64,000 nucleotides of DNA from the NCBI RefSeq assembly GCF_003611695.1, contig NZ_RAWE01000006.1, positions 58,734 through 122,733 on the forward strand. Direction: 5' to 3'. Below, piece after piece: positions 1-9,171 of the stretch; the first letter of the stretch is position 1, and every line of letters starts with the position of its first letter. Both the position numbers and the translations under genes were made by a program. The DNA comes from Corallococcus carmarthensis (GTDB lineage: Bacteria > Myxococcota > Myxococcia > Myxococcales > Myxococcaceae). The notes below the pieces were generated by a model, which made no database searches, was not told where the DNA came from, and was given only the letters and a program-made list of their open reading frames with translations.

Positions 1-1429
1 GCGTCAACACGAAGCCGCCCACCACGTACGGCACCCAGGAACGCGAAGGCTTCTGCGCGACAGCGACCTGCGCCACGGGGCTCGCCGCGCCACCGAAGAT
101 GGGGCCCGTGGGCCGTGTCTCCTTGGAGGTCGCCGGAGCAGGGGAGGGCGCGGCAGTGCCACCCTGTGCCGTGGCACCAGCGGGCACCGTCACGGCGCTC
201 GGGATGCTCGGAGCCGCAGGCTGCGCTGACGCCGTGGCCGGAGCGGTCGGAGTGCTCTGCGCGGCCGTTGAAGCCTGCGCGCTCTGCGTGACAGCGGGCG
301 TCGATTGCTGCGCGGCCTGCACGGGCGCGGAGGCCTGCGCGGAGACAGGGGCCTGCGGCGCGGCAACCACGGGCTGCGCGGGAGCAGCCGTACTGCTCTC
401 CGCCGAAGAGAGCTCCGGCACCTTGTTCTTCACGGGCTCCGCGAGCCCCACGCCCTGCGCGATGAGCTCCGCGATCTGCGGCGCGGGCATGCCCGCCTTC
501 GCCAGCACCTCCGCGATGCCCTTCTCGATGGTCGCCCGCCGCGCCGCGCGCGCATCACTCTCCGGCGGGAACAGCTTCGCCAGATGCTCCGCGAAGGCCT
601 CGTGCTCCGGCAGCTTCCCGATGGCCTCCACCAACGCCTCGCGGAACGCGAGCGCCGACGGGTAGCGCTCCAGCGCGCGCTTCGTCGTCGCGCGGCGCAC
701 GACGGCATCCAGCTTGAGCGGTACGTCCGCCGGCATCGGGGGCAGGGCGCGGTTGAGCACCGCCTTGTCCGGATCCGCCGACTCCTTGAACGGCATCTTC
801 CCGGTGAGGCACTCGTGCAGCGTGAGCCCCAGCAGGAACACGTCCGACTGCACGTTGACCGCTTCGCGCCCGCCCAGCAGCTGCTCGGGGGACGTGTACG
901 CGCGCCGGTTCTTCACGCGCTTGCCACCGCGCTCACGCGGCGCCACGGAGAGCGCGCCGTAGCCCGTCACCTTCGTGAAGCCGCTGAAGGACACCATCAG
1001 CGTCTCGGGCCGGATGTCTCCGTGCACCAGCGGCGAACCGTCGTCGTTGCCCGCCACGTGCGCGTAGTGCAGGCCCATCGCCGCGTCCGCCACCACCAGC
1101 GCCGCGAACGCGGGCGACATGCGCGGGTTGGCTTCCAGCACGCGCCGCAGCGGTTCGCCGTCCGCGAACTCCGTGACGCGCGCCAGGCCTCCGTCCAGCT
1201 TCTCCAGGCCGTGCACGCGCAGGATGTTCGGATGGTCGAAGACGATGGCGCGGTTCGTCTCGCGCTCCAGGCGCGCCACCAGCTCCGGGTTCTGGGCAAT
1301 CTCAGGCGGTGCCCAGATGAGCACCACGGGGCGGGGCGTGGCACCTTCCTCCAGCGACAGGCCGAGGAAGGCACGCGAGCCCTCTCCAGCGAGGAGGGGG
1401 CCGAGTGAATGGTAGCGAGGCGAACTCAT
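1..1429 (-). CDS. Kinase-like (pseudokinase) membrane protein, partial
   Basis: The gene runs off the left edge, leaving the first ~476 codons. Residues 1-270 read like a Ser/Thr protein kinase domain, followed by an Ala/Pro/Gln-rich linker (about 330-455) and the beginning of a hydrophobic segment at the edge (VPYVVGGFVLT), probably a transmembrane helix. The usual catalytic-loop motif appears as HGDIRPET (136-143), so Asp138 is kept. The lysine of the VAIK strand is absent (VVLIW at 35-39), and the DFG position reads TGYG (155-158). Both losses predict poor or no phosphotransfer, so it may be a regulatory pseudokinase. The start is the ATG at 1429; the downstream HtrA gene (1483-2823) lies upstream on the same strand, 53 bases away. 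The family call is good; loss of activity is inference. Confidence 0.75.
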   Translation of the reverse strand, partial: MSSPRYHSLGPLLAGEGSRAFLGLSLEEGATPRPVVLIWAPPEIAQNPELVARLERETNRAIVFDHPNILRVHGLEKLDGGLARVTEFADGEPLRRVLEANPRMSPAFAALVVADAAMGLHYAHVAGNDDGSPLVHGDIRPETLMVSFSGFTKVTGYGALSVAPRERGGKRVKNRRAYTSPEQLLGGREAVNVQSDVFLLGLTLHECLTGKMPFKESADPDKAVLNRALPPMPADVPLKLDAVVRRATTKRALERYPSALAFREALVEAIGKLPEHEAFAEHLAKLFPPESDARAARRATIEKGIAEVLAKAGMPAPQIAELIAQGVGLAEPVKNKVPELSSAESSTAAPAQPVVAAPQAPVSAQASAPVQAAQQSTPAVTQSAQASTAAQSTPTAPATASAQPAAPSIPSAVTVPAGATAQGGTAAPSPAPATSKETRPTGPIFGGAASPVAQVAVAQKPSRSWVPYVVGGFVLT

Positions 1430-1482
1430 GGGAACGGCATGCTAGTGCCCTTCCCGTCGATCCTGGAATCCCCGGGTCGCGC

Positions 1483-2823
1483 CTAGAGCCGCTGCCCTTC
1501 GAAAGGCAGCGTCAGGTGGTAGCCGTAGCGCCCGCGCCGCACGAGCAACAGCACGCTACGTCCCCGTCGCGCCGTCAGCAGGGCTTCACGGAAAGTATCA
1601 CCCGATGGGACAGGCTGATTGTTCATTCGCAACAGCACGTCCCCCGGCTCCAGCCCAATCTCCGAGGCAGCCGAGCCCGGCCGCACCGCGGAGATCGCCA
1701 TCCCGCCTTTATTTTCCTTCACGCGCAGTCCCAGCTTCTCCCACGCCAGGGTTTCGAGCAGGCGAGCTGGAAATTCAACCGGCGTGACCTGCACCGTGCG
1801 GTTGCCGCCTGCTCGGAAGAGCACCAAGGGGAAGACCGAGCGGGCCGGATAACCGCGCACGCGCGAGTCGAAATCCTCCGCGTCCTGGATGCGTGAGCCG
1901 CCCAGTTCCGCGACCACGTCACCGCGCTGCACGCCGGCCTGCGAGGCCGGGCTGTCCGGATCCACGTTCGTCACGATGACGCCGAACGTGCGGTCCCACC
2001 CGAGCCGCGCGGCCACCTGCGCGGGCAGGTCCGCCGTGTCCATGCCCACCCACGCGGGGCGCACCTTCCCGAAGCGCGTGAGCTCCTCCACGATGCGCCG
2101 CACCTTGTCCGCCGGGATGGCGAAGCCGATGCCCTGGCCGTTCGCGTAGATGGCGGTGTTGATGCCGATGATCTCCCCGTCCACGTTGAGCAGCGGCCCG
2201 CCGGAGTTGCCCGGGTTGATGGCCGCGTCCGTCTGGAGGAAGTCGTTGTAGACGCGGTCGTCCGCGCGGAAGGTGCGGCCCGTCGCGGACACCACGCCCG
2301 CCGTCACCGTCTTGCTCAGGCCGAACGGGCTGCCAATGGCCACCACCGTCTCGCCAATCATCAAGTCACTGCTGGTGCCCAGCTTCGCGGTGGGCAACGG
2401 GTCCTTCGCGTTGACCTTGAGGACGGCCAGGTCGTTGTTCGCGTCGCTGCCCACCACCTCCGCGTCGAACGTGCGCCCGTCCGCGAGCACCACGTGGATG
2501 GCGGACGCGCCGCGGATGACGTGGTCGTTGGTGACGATGATGCCGGACGGGTCGATGATGGCGCCGCTGCCCAGGCCCTGGATGCGCTGGCGCGTCTCCG
2601 GCTGATCCATCCCCTGGCCGAAGAACTCCTCCAGCGGCGAGCGCTGCCTGCCCCGGAAGCGCGACTCCACCTCCTGTTCGGTGCCGATGTAGACGACCGC
2701 CGGGGAGACCTTCTGGACCACCTCCACGACGTCGCTGCGGCGCCGGGACAGGTCCGCGTGCGCTGGAAGCGCCAGCACGAGCCCCGTCAGCAAGAGCCCC
2801 CACCGGATGTGTGCTGCCCTCAT
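1483..2823 (-). CDS. HtrA/DegP-type periplasmic serine protease, two PDZ domains
   Basis: 446 residues with an N-terminal signal peptide (about 1-23, ending AHA). The trypsin-like domain carries the complete triad: His101 in VTNDHV, Asp131 in NNDLAVLKV, and Ser207 in PGNSGGPLL. Two PDZ domains follow (about 250-340 and 355-446). HtrA proteins degrade or refold damaged envelope proteins. The length and domain order match the DegP/DegQ family. The ATG at 2823 is preceded by a purine-rich ribosome site (AGGAAGGGC) and is followed at once by the signal peptide. Confidence 0.95.
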   Translation of the reverse strand: MRAAHIRWGLLLTGLVLALPAHADLSRRRSDVVEVVQKVSPAVVYIGTEQEVESRFRGRQRSPLEEFFGQGMDQPETRQRIQGLGSGAIIDPSGIIVTNDHVIRGASAIHVVLADGRTFDAEVVGSDANNDLAVLKVNAKDPLPTAKLGTSSDLMIGETVVAIGSPFGLSKTVTAGVVSATGRTFRADDRVYNDFLQTDAAINPGNSGGPLLNVDGEIIGINTAIYANGQGIGFAIPADKVRRIVEELTRFGKVRPAWVGMDTADLPAQVAARLGWDRTFGVIVTNVDPDSPASQAGVQRGDVVAELGGSRIQDAEDFDSRVRGYPARSVFPLVLFRAGGNRTVQVTPVEFPARLLETLAWEKLGLRVKENKGGMAISAVRPGSAASEIGLEPGDVLLRMNNQPVPSGDTFREALLTARRGRSVLLLVRRGRYGYHLTLPFEGQRL

Positions 2824-3081
2824 GCCCTTCCTCCCTACGCCGCCGGAAATTGTCTCCCGGAAGACAGTCTGAATGTCGGGAAGGCCTCAGCCATTCCCTG
2901 GGTGTCTGGAAGCGGCGTCCGGCTCTTCATAGACCAGATGGCGCGGCCGTGATCGAACGCACTTTCAGGCAGAACGTTCTTGCCCTGGGCCGATTGCGGC
3001 GTTGGGGGCGCAAGGGCGGGCCTGGGAGTCCCGGCGCGGCGTGGTGCGTGATGCCCGCGGGGGCCGAGGGAGTGGTCGCAC

Positions 3082-4092
3082 ATGAGTCTCGTCCTGGTCG
3101 CGGATGACGAACCCGCGGTGCTGGAAGTCCTGAGCCAGGTGGTGGAGGACCTGGGGCACGAGGTGGTGCGCGCGCGGGATGGCGAGGAGGCGCTGGCGCT
3201 CGCCCGCGTCCACCGCCCACGGCTGGTGATCACGGACCACATGATGCCGCGCATGAGCGGCATGGAGCTGTGCAGCCGGTTGAAGCAGGAGCCGGGCCTG
3301 CGCGAGGTGCCCATCATCCTCCTGAGCGCCGTGCTCCAGCAGGGCTCGCCGGATGCCGCCGCGTTCCTCAACAAGCCCTTCGAAATCACCGACTTCGAGA
3401 CGCTGGTCCACGACGTGCTGGAGAAGGCCCCCGCCGTCCCCTCAGAGCCCGCGACGCCCGTGGAGGCGCTGAGCCGGTGGGTGGCGCAGTCGCTCCAGGG
3501 ACCGCTGGAGGCCGCTCGCGACCAGCTGCGCACGCTTCGCGACCTGCCTCCGCCCGGCAGGGGCGCGGTGGAGGCGCTGGGCGCGCAGCTGCAGTCGCTG
3601 GAGAGGATGGGGCGCTATCTCCAGGACGCCGTCCGCCTGAGCGCGGGCAGCGTGACGCTGCGGCCGGTGGAGGGCGACCTGCGCCGGCACCTGGAGGCGT
3701 CCATCGCGCGGTGCCGCACGACGGGCGGCCCGGACGTGCCGGTGGAGGTGACGGTGCCCGAGGAGGCGGTAGGCCTGCGCTTCGATCCGGAGCGCCTGGG
3801 GCAGGTGTTCGACGTGCTGTTGTCGAACGCGGCCCGGCAGGGCGGAGTGCGCGTGGAGCTGACGGCGTCCCCGGAGCAGGTGCTGGTGCACGTGAGCGAC
3901 CCGGGGCCGGGCATCCCCGAAGCGGAGCTGCCCCGGTTGTTCCAGCCCTTCCCGGAGGGCCCCGCGAGAGGTGAAGCGCTGGGGCTCTACGTGGCCTCGG
4001 AGCTGGCGAAGCTGCACGGCGGCGCGCTCTCCGCCGAGTCGCGCCCCGGGCAGGGCGCGACGTTCAGCGTGTCACTGCCGCGCGTGGCCTGA
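3082..4092 (+). CDS. Response-regulator receiver / HATPase protein lacking the HisKA histidine
   Basis: 336 residues. The receiver domain (1-115) has the acidic pair Asp8/Asp9, phospho-accepting Asp52 (VITDHMMP), Ser82 and Lys98. A helical region (about 130-195) sits where a dimerisation/phosphotransfer domain would be, but where a kinase has SHELRTPL this protein reads AQSLQGPL, so the histidine is missing. The C-terminal ATPase domain (about 220-335) has an N box (NAARQGG), a G1-like DPGPGI and a short G2 (LGLYVA). It may be a signalling protein controlled by phosphorylation of its own receiver, not an autokinase. It stands alone, convergent with the agmatinase-family gene only 4 bases away. 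Confidence 0.85.
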   Translation: MSLVLVADDEPAVLEVLSQVVEDLGHEVVRARDGEEALALARVHRPRLVITDHMMPRMSGMELCSRLKQEPGLREVPIILLSAVLQQGSPDAAAFLNKPFEITDFETLVHDVLEKAPAVPSEPATPVEALSRWVAQSLQGPLEAARDQLRTLRDLPPPGRGAVEALGAQLQSLERMGRYLQDAVRLSAGSVTLRPVEGDLRRHLEASIARCRTTGGPDVPVEVTVPEEAVGLRFDPERLGQVFDVLLSNAARQGGVRVELTASPEQVLVHVSDPGPGIPEAELPRLFQPFPEGPARGEALGLYVASELAKLHGGALSAESRPGQGATFSVSLPRVA

Positions 4093-4096
4093 AGCG

Positions 4097-5134
4097 TCAG
4101 GCCTTCTGCGACTTCAGCATCCAGCCGATCATCTTGTAGAGCAGGCGGGCGCCCACGTTGGCGTCCCACTCGCTGCCCTCGGGGTCGGGGGCCACTTCGG
4201 TCAGGTCGAAGCCGACGATGGTGCGGCCCGAGCGCACGACGCCCGCGACGAGCGCGGTGGCCTCCGGGAAGGACAGACCGCCGGGGACGGGGGTGCCGGT
4301 GTGCGGGCACAGCACGGGGTCCAGGCCGTCGATGTCGAAGGACAGGTAGACCTGCTGCGGCAGCTTGTCGACGATCTGCTTCACCTGCTGGTTCCAGGGC
4401 AGGCCGTCGAAGCGGTTCTGCTGGAGGACCGCGTCGAAGAAGGCCTGGATGCGGCCGCCGGAGTCCTCGATGTAGCGGTGCTCGTTCTCGCTCATGTCGC
4501 GCAGGCCCACCTGGACCAGCGTCTTCATGCCCGGGATGCGCTCGGCGACGTTGTAGAAGATGGACGCGTGCGACCAGGTGAAGCCTTCGTACGCGACGCG
4601 CAGGTCGGCGTGCGCGTCCAGGTGGAGCACGCCCATGCCGGGGTACTTCTCCGCGTGGGCCTGGATGATGCCGTAGGAGATGGCGTGGTCGCCTCCCACC
4701 GCGGCCACGAGCTTGCCCTGCTCCAGCCAGTGCTTCGCGGTGCGGTAGACGTGGTCGTTGAGCTTCTCGCTGAAGGCGTTCACGTCCTGCGCGGCGGAGA
4801 GCAGCTCGGCGTCGCCGGACTCGATGCCGCCCGCTTCGATGACGAGCAGGGCGCGCTCCTTGGCGCGCTCGTTCCACATGTGCAGCTCCGCGGGGGCCTC
4901 CAGCATGGCGATGCCGCGCTCGTAGGGACGGCCGGTCTCCACGTCGAACAGGTCCACCTGCTTGCTGGCCTCCAGCAGGGCGGCGGGGCCGTTGGAGGTG
5001 CCGCCCCCGTAGCTGGTGGTGGCCTCGAAGGGCACGGGGATGACGACGACGTGGGCCTCGTCGGGAGAGTGGGGGAGGCCGAAGATGCCGGAGCCCGGCT
5101 GCGCGGCGGCGGCGGGGTCGAAGTGGGTAGCCAT
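4097..5134 (-). CDS. speB: Agmatinase/arginase-family ureohydrolase
   Basis: 345 residues from the ATG at 5134; an upstream in-frame ATG at 5269 would add 45 residues of unlikely Arg-rich sequence. The ureohydrolase manganese ligands are complete: His150 in GGDHAIS, Asp173/His175/Asp177 in HLDAHADL, and Asp267/Asp269 in SFDIDGLDP. Such enzymes split agmatine to putrescine and urea, or arginine to ornithine and urea. Which substrate applies cannot be read from sequence; agmatinase is the closer guess, so the symbol is tentative. It is divergent from the YjbR-like gene, with 88 bases between the starts. Confidence 0.88.
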   Translation of the reverse strand: MATHFDPAAAAQPGSGIFGLPHSPDEAHVVVIPVPFEATTSYGGGTSNGPAALLEASKQVDLFDVETGRPYERGIAMLEAPAELHMWNERAKERALLVIEAGGIESGDAELLSAAQDVNAFSEKLNDHVYRTAKHWLEQGKLVAAVGGDHAISYGIIQAHAEKYPGMGVLHLDAHADLRVAYEGFTWSHASIFYNVAERIPGMKTLVQVGLRDMSENEHRYIEDSGGRIQAFFDAVLQQNRFDGLPWNQQVKQIVDKLPQQVYLSFDIDGLDPVLCPHTGTPVPGGLSFPEATALVAGVVRSGRTIVGFDLTEVAPDPEGSEWDANVGARLLYKMIGWMLKSQKA

Positions 5135-5222
5135 GGCGGCGCAGGATACGGTTCCGCTCCCCGGGCGCAATGACTTCGATGAGGGCCGGCGGCCGGGCGG
5201 CAAGCGGGCAGGGAGGACTCGG

Positions 5223-5651
5223 ATGGCGGCACGGAAGAAGACGGTGGCGAAGCGCAAGGGACGGCTCACGGTGGACGACGTGCGCGAACTGGCGCTGGCA
5301 TTGCCATCGACAGAGGAGCGGCCCTCCTACGGCACGCCCGGGTTCCGGGTGAGCGACACGCTCTTCGCGCGCGTGCTGGATGAGGACTCCATCGTCATCA
5401 AGGTGGACTTCGACCACCGCGAGGCGCTGCTGCAATCACAGCCGGACGTCTTCGAAGTGACGCCGCACTATCAGGACTGGCCCATGGTCATCGTGCGGCT
5501 CACCACCGTGGACCGGCCCCTGCTGCAATCGCTGCTCAAGGAAGCCTGGCGCCGGTGCGCTTCCGCCAGGGTGCTCAAGGCGCAGGAGCCCGCGGCTGCA
5601 GCTCCCAAGCGGGCAGCGAAGAAGGCCCCTGCCCGCAAGCGGACCGTGTAG
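5223..5651 (+). CDS. MmcQ/YjbR-family (DUF419) protein
   Basis: 142 residues. After a basic N-terminal stretch (1-13) the protein shows the YjbR fold pattern: LTVDDVRELALALP, then GTPGFRVSDTLFARVLDED, a VKVD-like strand, and the tail strands ending WPMVIVRL. It ends in a Lys/Ala-rich segment. YjbR-like proteins are small cytoplasmic DNA-binding-fold proteins of unclear function. The start at 5223 follows a GGGAGGAC ribosome site. Confidence 0.8.
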   Translation: MAARKKTVAKRKGRLTVDDVRELALALPSTEERPSYGTPGFRVSDTLFARVLDEDSIVIKVDFDHREALLQSQPDVFEVTPHYQDWPMVIVRLTTVDRPLLQSLLKEAWRRCASARVLKAQEPAAAAPKRAAKKAPARKRTV

Positions 5652-5655
5652 CGGC

Positions 5656-6645
5656 TCAGTCCCAGCGAACGACGATCTTCCCCACCGTGCCGTTGCCCGC
5701 CATCCGCTCCAGCCCGGAGCGGAGCTCCGTCATGGGCAGCACCGCGTCCACCACGGCCTTCAGCGCGCCGGAGTCGAACAGCGGCAACAGCTGCCGCTCC
5801 GCCACCTGCGTCAGCAGCATCTTCTCCTCCGCGGGCCGGCTGCGCAGCACCGTCCCCGTGATCCGCAGGCGCTTGCGCATCACCGGTCCCAGGTCCAACT
5901 CCGCGCGGGCCCCCGCCACCGAGCCCACCTGCATCAGCCGCCCCTGGGGCGCCATGGCTTTCACGGACTCCGGCAGGTAGTTGCCGCCCACCAGGTCCAG
6001 GCACACGTCCGCGCCCCGGCCACCCGTCGCGGCGAGCACCGCGTCCGCGAACACCGGCGGGTTGCTCTCGCACAGCACCGTGTGGCCCACGCCCCACTCG
6101 GAGGCCCGCGCCAGCTTCTGTGCGCTCCGCCCCGTGCCCACCACCCGCACGCCCATGGCCCGGCAGAGCAGCGCCGCGGCGGAACCCACGCCGCTCGCCA
6201 CCGCGTGCACCAGCACCGCCTCCCCGGGCCGCAGGTCCGCCTGGAGCACCAGCGCGTCGTACGCCGTGAGATACGCCTCCGGCAGCGCCGCCGCGTCCGC
6301 GAAGTCCAGGCCCTGGGGCATGCGCAGCACCTCGCGCTCGTGCGTGGTGAGCACCTCGCTCCACGCGCCGCCACCCACCAGCCCCATCACCCGGTCGCCT
6401 GGCTGGAACTTCCGCGCACGGGGCCCCACCGCCACCACCTCGCCCGCGTACTCCAGGCCCGGCACGTCCTGGGGCGCGTCGGGCGGCGGGGGATAGGCGC
6501 CGCGCACCTGGAGCAGGTCCGCCCGGTTCAGCGCGCTCGCCCGCACCCGCACCTGTACGTCGTAGGGGCCCGGCGCCGGCTCCGGCCGCTCGTCGAACGC
6601 GAGGACCTCCGGACCGCCCGGCTTCGTGATGCGCACGACCTTCAT
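5656..6645 (-). CDS. Zinc-less quinone oxidoreductase (MDR family)
   Basis: 329 residues from the ATG at 6645. It is a medium-chain dehydrogenase/reductase of the NADPH:quinone oxidoreductase class: GroES-like N-terminus with the NRADLLQVRGAYPPP pattern, then a Rossmann domain with AVASGVGSAAALLCRAMG binding NAD(P)H. The catalytic-zinc cysteine and the cysteine-rich structural zinc lobe are absent. It probably reduces quinones or enones in the cytosol. It lies 35 bases downstream of the MgtE-like gene on the same strand, so co-transcription is possible. Its convergent partner ends 4 bases away. Confidence 0.88.
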   Translation of the reverse strand: MKVVRITKPGGPEVLAFDERPEPAPGPYDVQVRVRASALNRADLLQVRGAYPPPPDAPQDVPGLEYAGEVVAVGPRARKFQPGDRVMGLVGGGAWSEVLTTHEREVLRMPQGLDFADAAALPEAYLTAYDALVLQADLRPGEAVLVHAVASGVGSAAALLCRAMGVRVVGTGRSAQKLARASEWGVGHTVLCESNPPVFADAVLAATGGRGADVCLDLVGGNYLPESVKAMAPQGRLMQVGSVAGARAELDLGPVMRKRLRITGTVLRSRPAEEKMLLTQVAERQLLPLFDSGALKAVVDAVLPMTELRSGLERMAGNGTVGKIVVRWD

Positions 6646-6680
6646 GTCCCTGCCCCCTTCAGCGAGAAGACCCACCACCG

Positions 6681-7682
6681 TTACAACAACAACCGCGTCA
6701 CCAATCCGAAGTACGCCAGCAGCGTCACGTTGTCGGACACCGCCAGCACCAGCGGCGCCGACGCCAGGTGCGGATCCACCTTCATCCGCTTGAAGAGGAA
6801 CGGCAGCACCCCACCCAGGCACGACGCCAGCGTGGCGGACACCGTCACCGCCACGAACAGCGCCAGGGGAAAGCCGAACCCCGGCGAATAGAAGCGACCC
6901 AGCAGCGCCACCACCGTCGCCGCCATCAGCCCGGCCAGGCTCGCGGCCACCACCTCGCGCGCCACCACCTTCTTGTCCACTTCGCCGTGCGTGACCATCG
7001 ACACGGAGACCGCCGTCGTCTGCACGCCCAGGCTCTCCGACAGCACCAGCACCATGGGGATGAAGGCGCTCACCACCACCAGCTCCGACACCGTGTGCTC
7101 GAACAGCCGCGTCGTCGTGGCCGCCAGGAACCCTCCGGCGATGTTCACGAGCAGCCACGGGAAGCGCTTGAGCGCCATGCGCCCCGGCCGCGTCTCGCGC
7201 TCCTCGCCCTGGGGCAGGCCCACGAAGCGGTAGACCTCGTCGCGCACGCGGCCCTCCACCTCGTCGAAGAGCGTGTCGGAGAACGCGTCCACGAACTGGT
7301 TCATCTCCACCACGCCCACGATGCGGTCTTCGGCGTCCACCACCGGGAACGCCAGGAAGCGGTAGGTGACGAAGAAGTCCTCCACCACCGCGTCGGATGC
7401 GTCCACCGGCAGCTTCACCACCCGCGTGAACATCAGCGACGCGATGCGCTCGTCGGGGCCCGCGCGGATCAGCTTGCGGATGGGCACCACGCCCACCAGC
7501 CGGCCGTCCGGGTCGCACGCGTAGCAGTAGAAGATCTCCCCCGTGCCGGGGTGGGCGCGCAGCTTCGCCAGCGCCTGGGCGACCGTGTCCTCCACGCCCA
7601 CGGCGGTGAAGTCCCGGGACAGCCGGTCGCCTTGCAACAGCGTGTGAGCGGTCTCCGAGGGCGTCTGCACGTGGCCGGGCAC
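6681..7682 (-). CDS. MgtE-type divalent-cation transporter
   Basis: 333 residues: two CBS repeats (about 20-75 and 80-135) and then a five-helix membrane domain (about 180-333) of the MgtE type. Recognisable marks are PMVLVLSESLGVQTTAVSV in the second helix and DPHLASAPLVLAVSDN before the last helix, where the usual acidic selectivity residue is present. MgtE proteins are gated magnesium channels. The superhelical MgtE_N domain that normally precedes the CBS pair is missing, so this is a short form. Ion specificity is inferred from the family only. Confidence 0.85.
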   Translation of the reverse strand: MPGHVQTPSETAHTLLQGDRLSRDFTAVGVEDTVAQALAKLRAHPGTGEIFYCYACDPDGRLVGVVPIRKLIRAGPDERIASLMFTRVVKLPVDASDAVVEDFFVTYRFLAFPVVDAEDRIVGVVEMNQFVDAFSDTLFDEVEGRVRDEVYRFVGLPQGEERETRPGRMALKRFPWLLVNIAGGFLAATTTRLFEHTVSELVVVSAFIPMVLVLSESLGVQTTAVSVSMVTHGEVDKKVVAREVVAASLAGLMAATVVALLGRFYSPGFGFPLALFVAVTVSATLASCLGGVLPFLFKRMKVDPHLASAPLVLAVSDNVTLLAYFGLVTRLLL

Positions 7683-7734
7683 GAAACGTCCTGGCCCGCA
7701 GGAGCGTCAAGGCTTATCTAGGAGTCCAGCCACC

Positions 7735-7938
7735 ATGCCACTCACGCCGTGTCCCATCTGTCAGAAGCCCGTGCCTCCGCGCCCGGAGAACACCTCCCAA
7801 CCCTTTTGCTCCCGCCGCTGCCGCGCCGTGGACCTGGGCCGCTGGCTGGGCGAGGAGTACCGCATGCCCGACCGTCAGGCCGAGCAGCAGGAGGACGAGC
7901 TGCCCCCCGACGGCGAGACGCGCCGCCACGACGCCTGA
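7735..7938 (+). CDS. yacG: DNA gyrase inhibitor YacG
   Basis: 67 residues with the diagnostic zinc site of YacG: Cys6-x2-Cys9 and Cys25-x3-Cys29 (FCSRRCRAVDLGRWLGEEY). The acidic disordered tail is also typical. YacG binds GyrB and blocks DNA binding by gyrase. The length matches the family (about 60-70 residues). It stands alone and is divergent from the MgtE-like gene. Confidence 0.92.
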   Translation: MPLTPCPICQKPVPPRPENTSQPFCSRRCRAVDLGRWLGEEYRMPDRQAEQQEDELPPDGETRRHDA

Positions 7939-8067
7939 GCCACCGTTCGCCGCTGGAAGATTTCCGGCCCATTCGAACGGCGGGGCAGGGGAGCGCGCTA
8001 CCGGAAGGCCCGCGTCCATGCGCCCCGGGGGGCAGGGGGCTGGCGTGCCGCTGGAGTCGCGGGGAGA

Positions 8068-9159
8068 GTGACGGTATACCCGCCTGCCGTGAAACGCGCC
8101 GTCAACCTCATCGCCAGCCTGCTCGTCACCGTTGCCTTCATGTGGTGGGCTTTCCGGGACACGGATGTGTCCACGCAGATCGCCAGCCTCAAGGCGGCCA
8201 ACTACGCGTGGATCCTCCCGTACTTCCTGTGCCTCACCTGCATCCACGTCTTCCGCACACTGCGGTGGGGGGCGTTGCTGTCGGGGCTGGAGCACGTCCC
8301 GTTCCGCAAGCTGAACGAAGCGTCCGGCATCGGCTTCATGATGCTGCTGGTGCTGCCGTTCCGCCTGGGTGAGTTCGCCCGGCCCTTCCTCATCGCCCAG
8401 CGCAGCTCCATCCGGCGCAGCGCGGCCATGACGTCCGTGGTGCTGGAGCGCATCACCGACGGCCTCTTCGTCGCGGCGCTGTTCCGCGTGCTGCTCTTCT
8501 TCGTCCCGACGGAGACCCCCGAGGTCCGGTACGTGAAGCTGGGCTCGTGGCTGATGTTCGCCATCTTCGGCGGCGGTCTGGTGTTCCTGCTCCTGGGCCT
8601 GTGGCAGCAGGAGCGCACGGTGCGGCTGGTGCGCGCCACCGTGGGCCGCTTCTCCCCGGGTGTCGCGGACAAGGTGGCGGACATCGTGGACACCTTCGTG
8701 GGGGCCATGCGCCAGCTCCCCGACCGCAAGCACATCGCGCTCTTCTTCCTCTACACGTTCGTCTACTGGGGGTTGAACGGCCTGGGCATGGCGCTGCTCG
8801 CGCGCGCGTTCGACTGCTCTGGCGCGGGACCGGGCGTCGTCTGCGAGCCCATGAACCTGTCGCTGTTCCAGTCCTACATCGTGATGTGCGTGCTGGTGGT
8901 GGGCGTGATGATCCCCGCCGCGCCCGGGATGATGGGCACCTTCCAGGCCGCCACCAAGGTGGGCCTGGGGCTGTTCCTGCCCGCCGCGATGGTGAACGCG
9001 CACGGGCTCGCGTACGCGAACGTGCTGTGGCTGTGCCAGACGGTGCAGCAGATCGCCTTCGGCCTCATCCTGCTGTCCATCAGCCACATGTCCTTCCGCG
9101 AGCTGGCGGGGAACATGAAGAAGGGCGACGACACCGCGGCCACCCGCTCGGCGGCCTGA
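8068..9159 (+). CDS. Flippase-like membrane protein (UPF0104/LPG-synthase TM family)
   Basis: 363 residues, nearly all membrane-embedded with about eight predicted helices. The pattern HVFRTLRWGALLSG followed by LPFRLGEFARPFLI is characteristic of the lysylphosphatidylglycerol-synthase TM (UPF0104) family. Late in the protein, IPAAPGMMGTFQAA matches the conserved PG..G..E/Q motif. Members are thought to move lipids or polyprenol-linked precursors across the inner membrane; the substrate here is unknown. The GTG at 8068 is very close to a GGGGAG site; a second in-frame GTG at 8089 is an equally possible start. Confidence 0.8.
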   Translation: MTVYPPAVKRAVNLIASLLVTVAFMWWAFRDTDVSTQIASLKAANYAWILPYFLCLTCIHVFRTLRWGALLSGLEHVPFRKLNEASGIGFMMLLVLPFRLGEFARPFLIAQRSSIRRSAAMTSVVLERITDGLFVAALFRVLLFFVPTETPEVRYVKLGSWLMFAIFGGGLVFLLLGLWQQERTVRLVRATVGRFSPGVADKVADIVDTFVGAMRQLPDRKHIALFFLYTFVYWGLNGLGMALLARAFDCSGAGPGVVCEPMNLSLFQSYIVMCVLVVGVMIPAAPGMMGTFQAATKVGLGLFLPAAMVNAHGLAYANVLWLCQTVQQIAFGLILLSISHMSFRELAGNMKKGDDTAATRSAA

Positions 9160-9171
9160 GCCCCTCCGCCG

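Noticed and set aside
99..665. 188-codon Ala/Cys-rich frame on the plus strand
   Set aside because: Antisense of the low-complexity Ala/Gln/Pro linker of the kinase-like protein.
3987..5435. 482-codon open frame on the minus strand
   Set aside because: It runs in another frame across the agmatinase-family gene, rich in Arg/Pro/Gly with no motif.
5656..7710. Single 684-codon frame spanning oxidoreductase and MgtE-like genes
   Set aside because: The first half is out of frame relative to the MgtE-like gene; the real starts are at 6645 and 7682.
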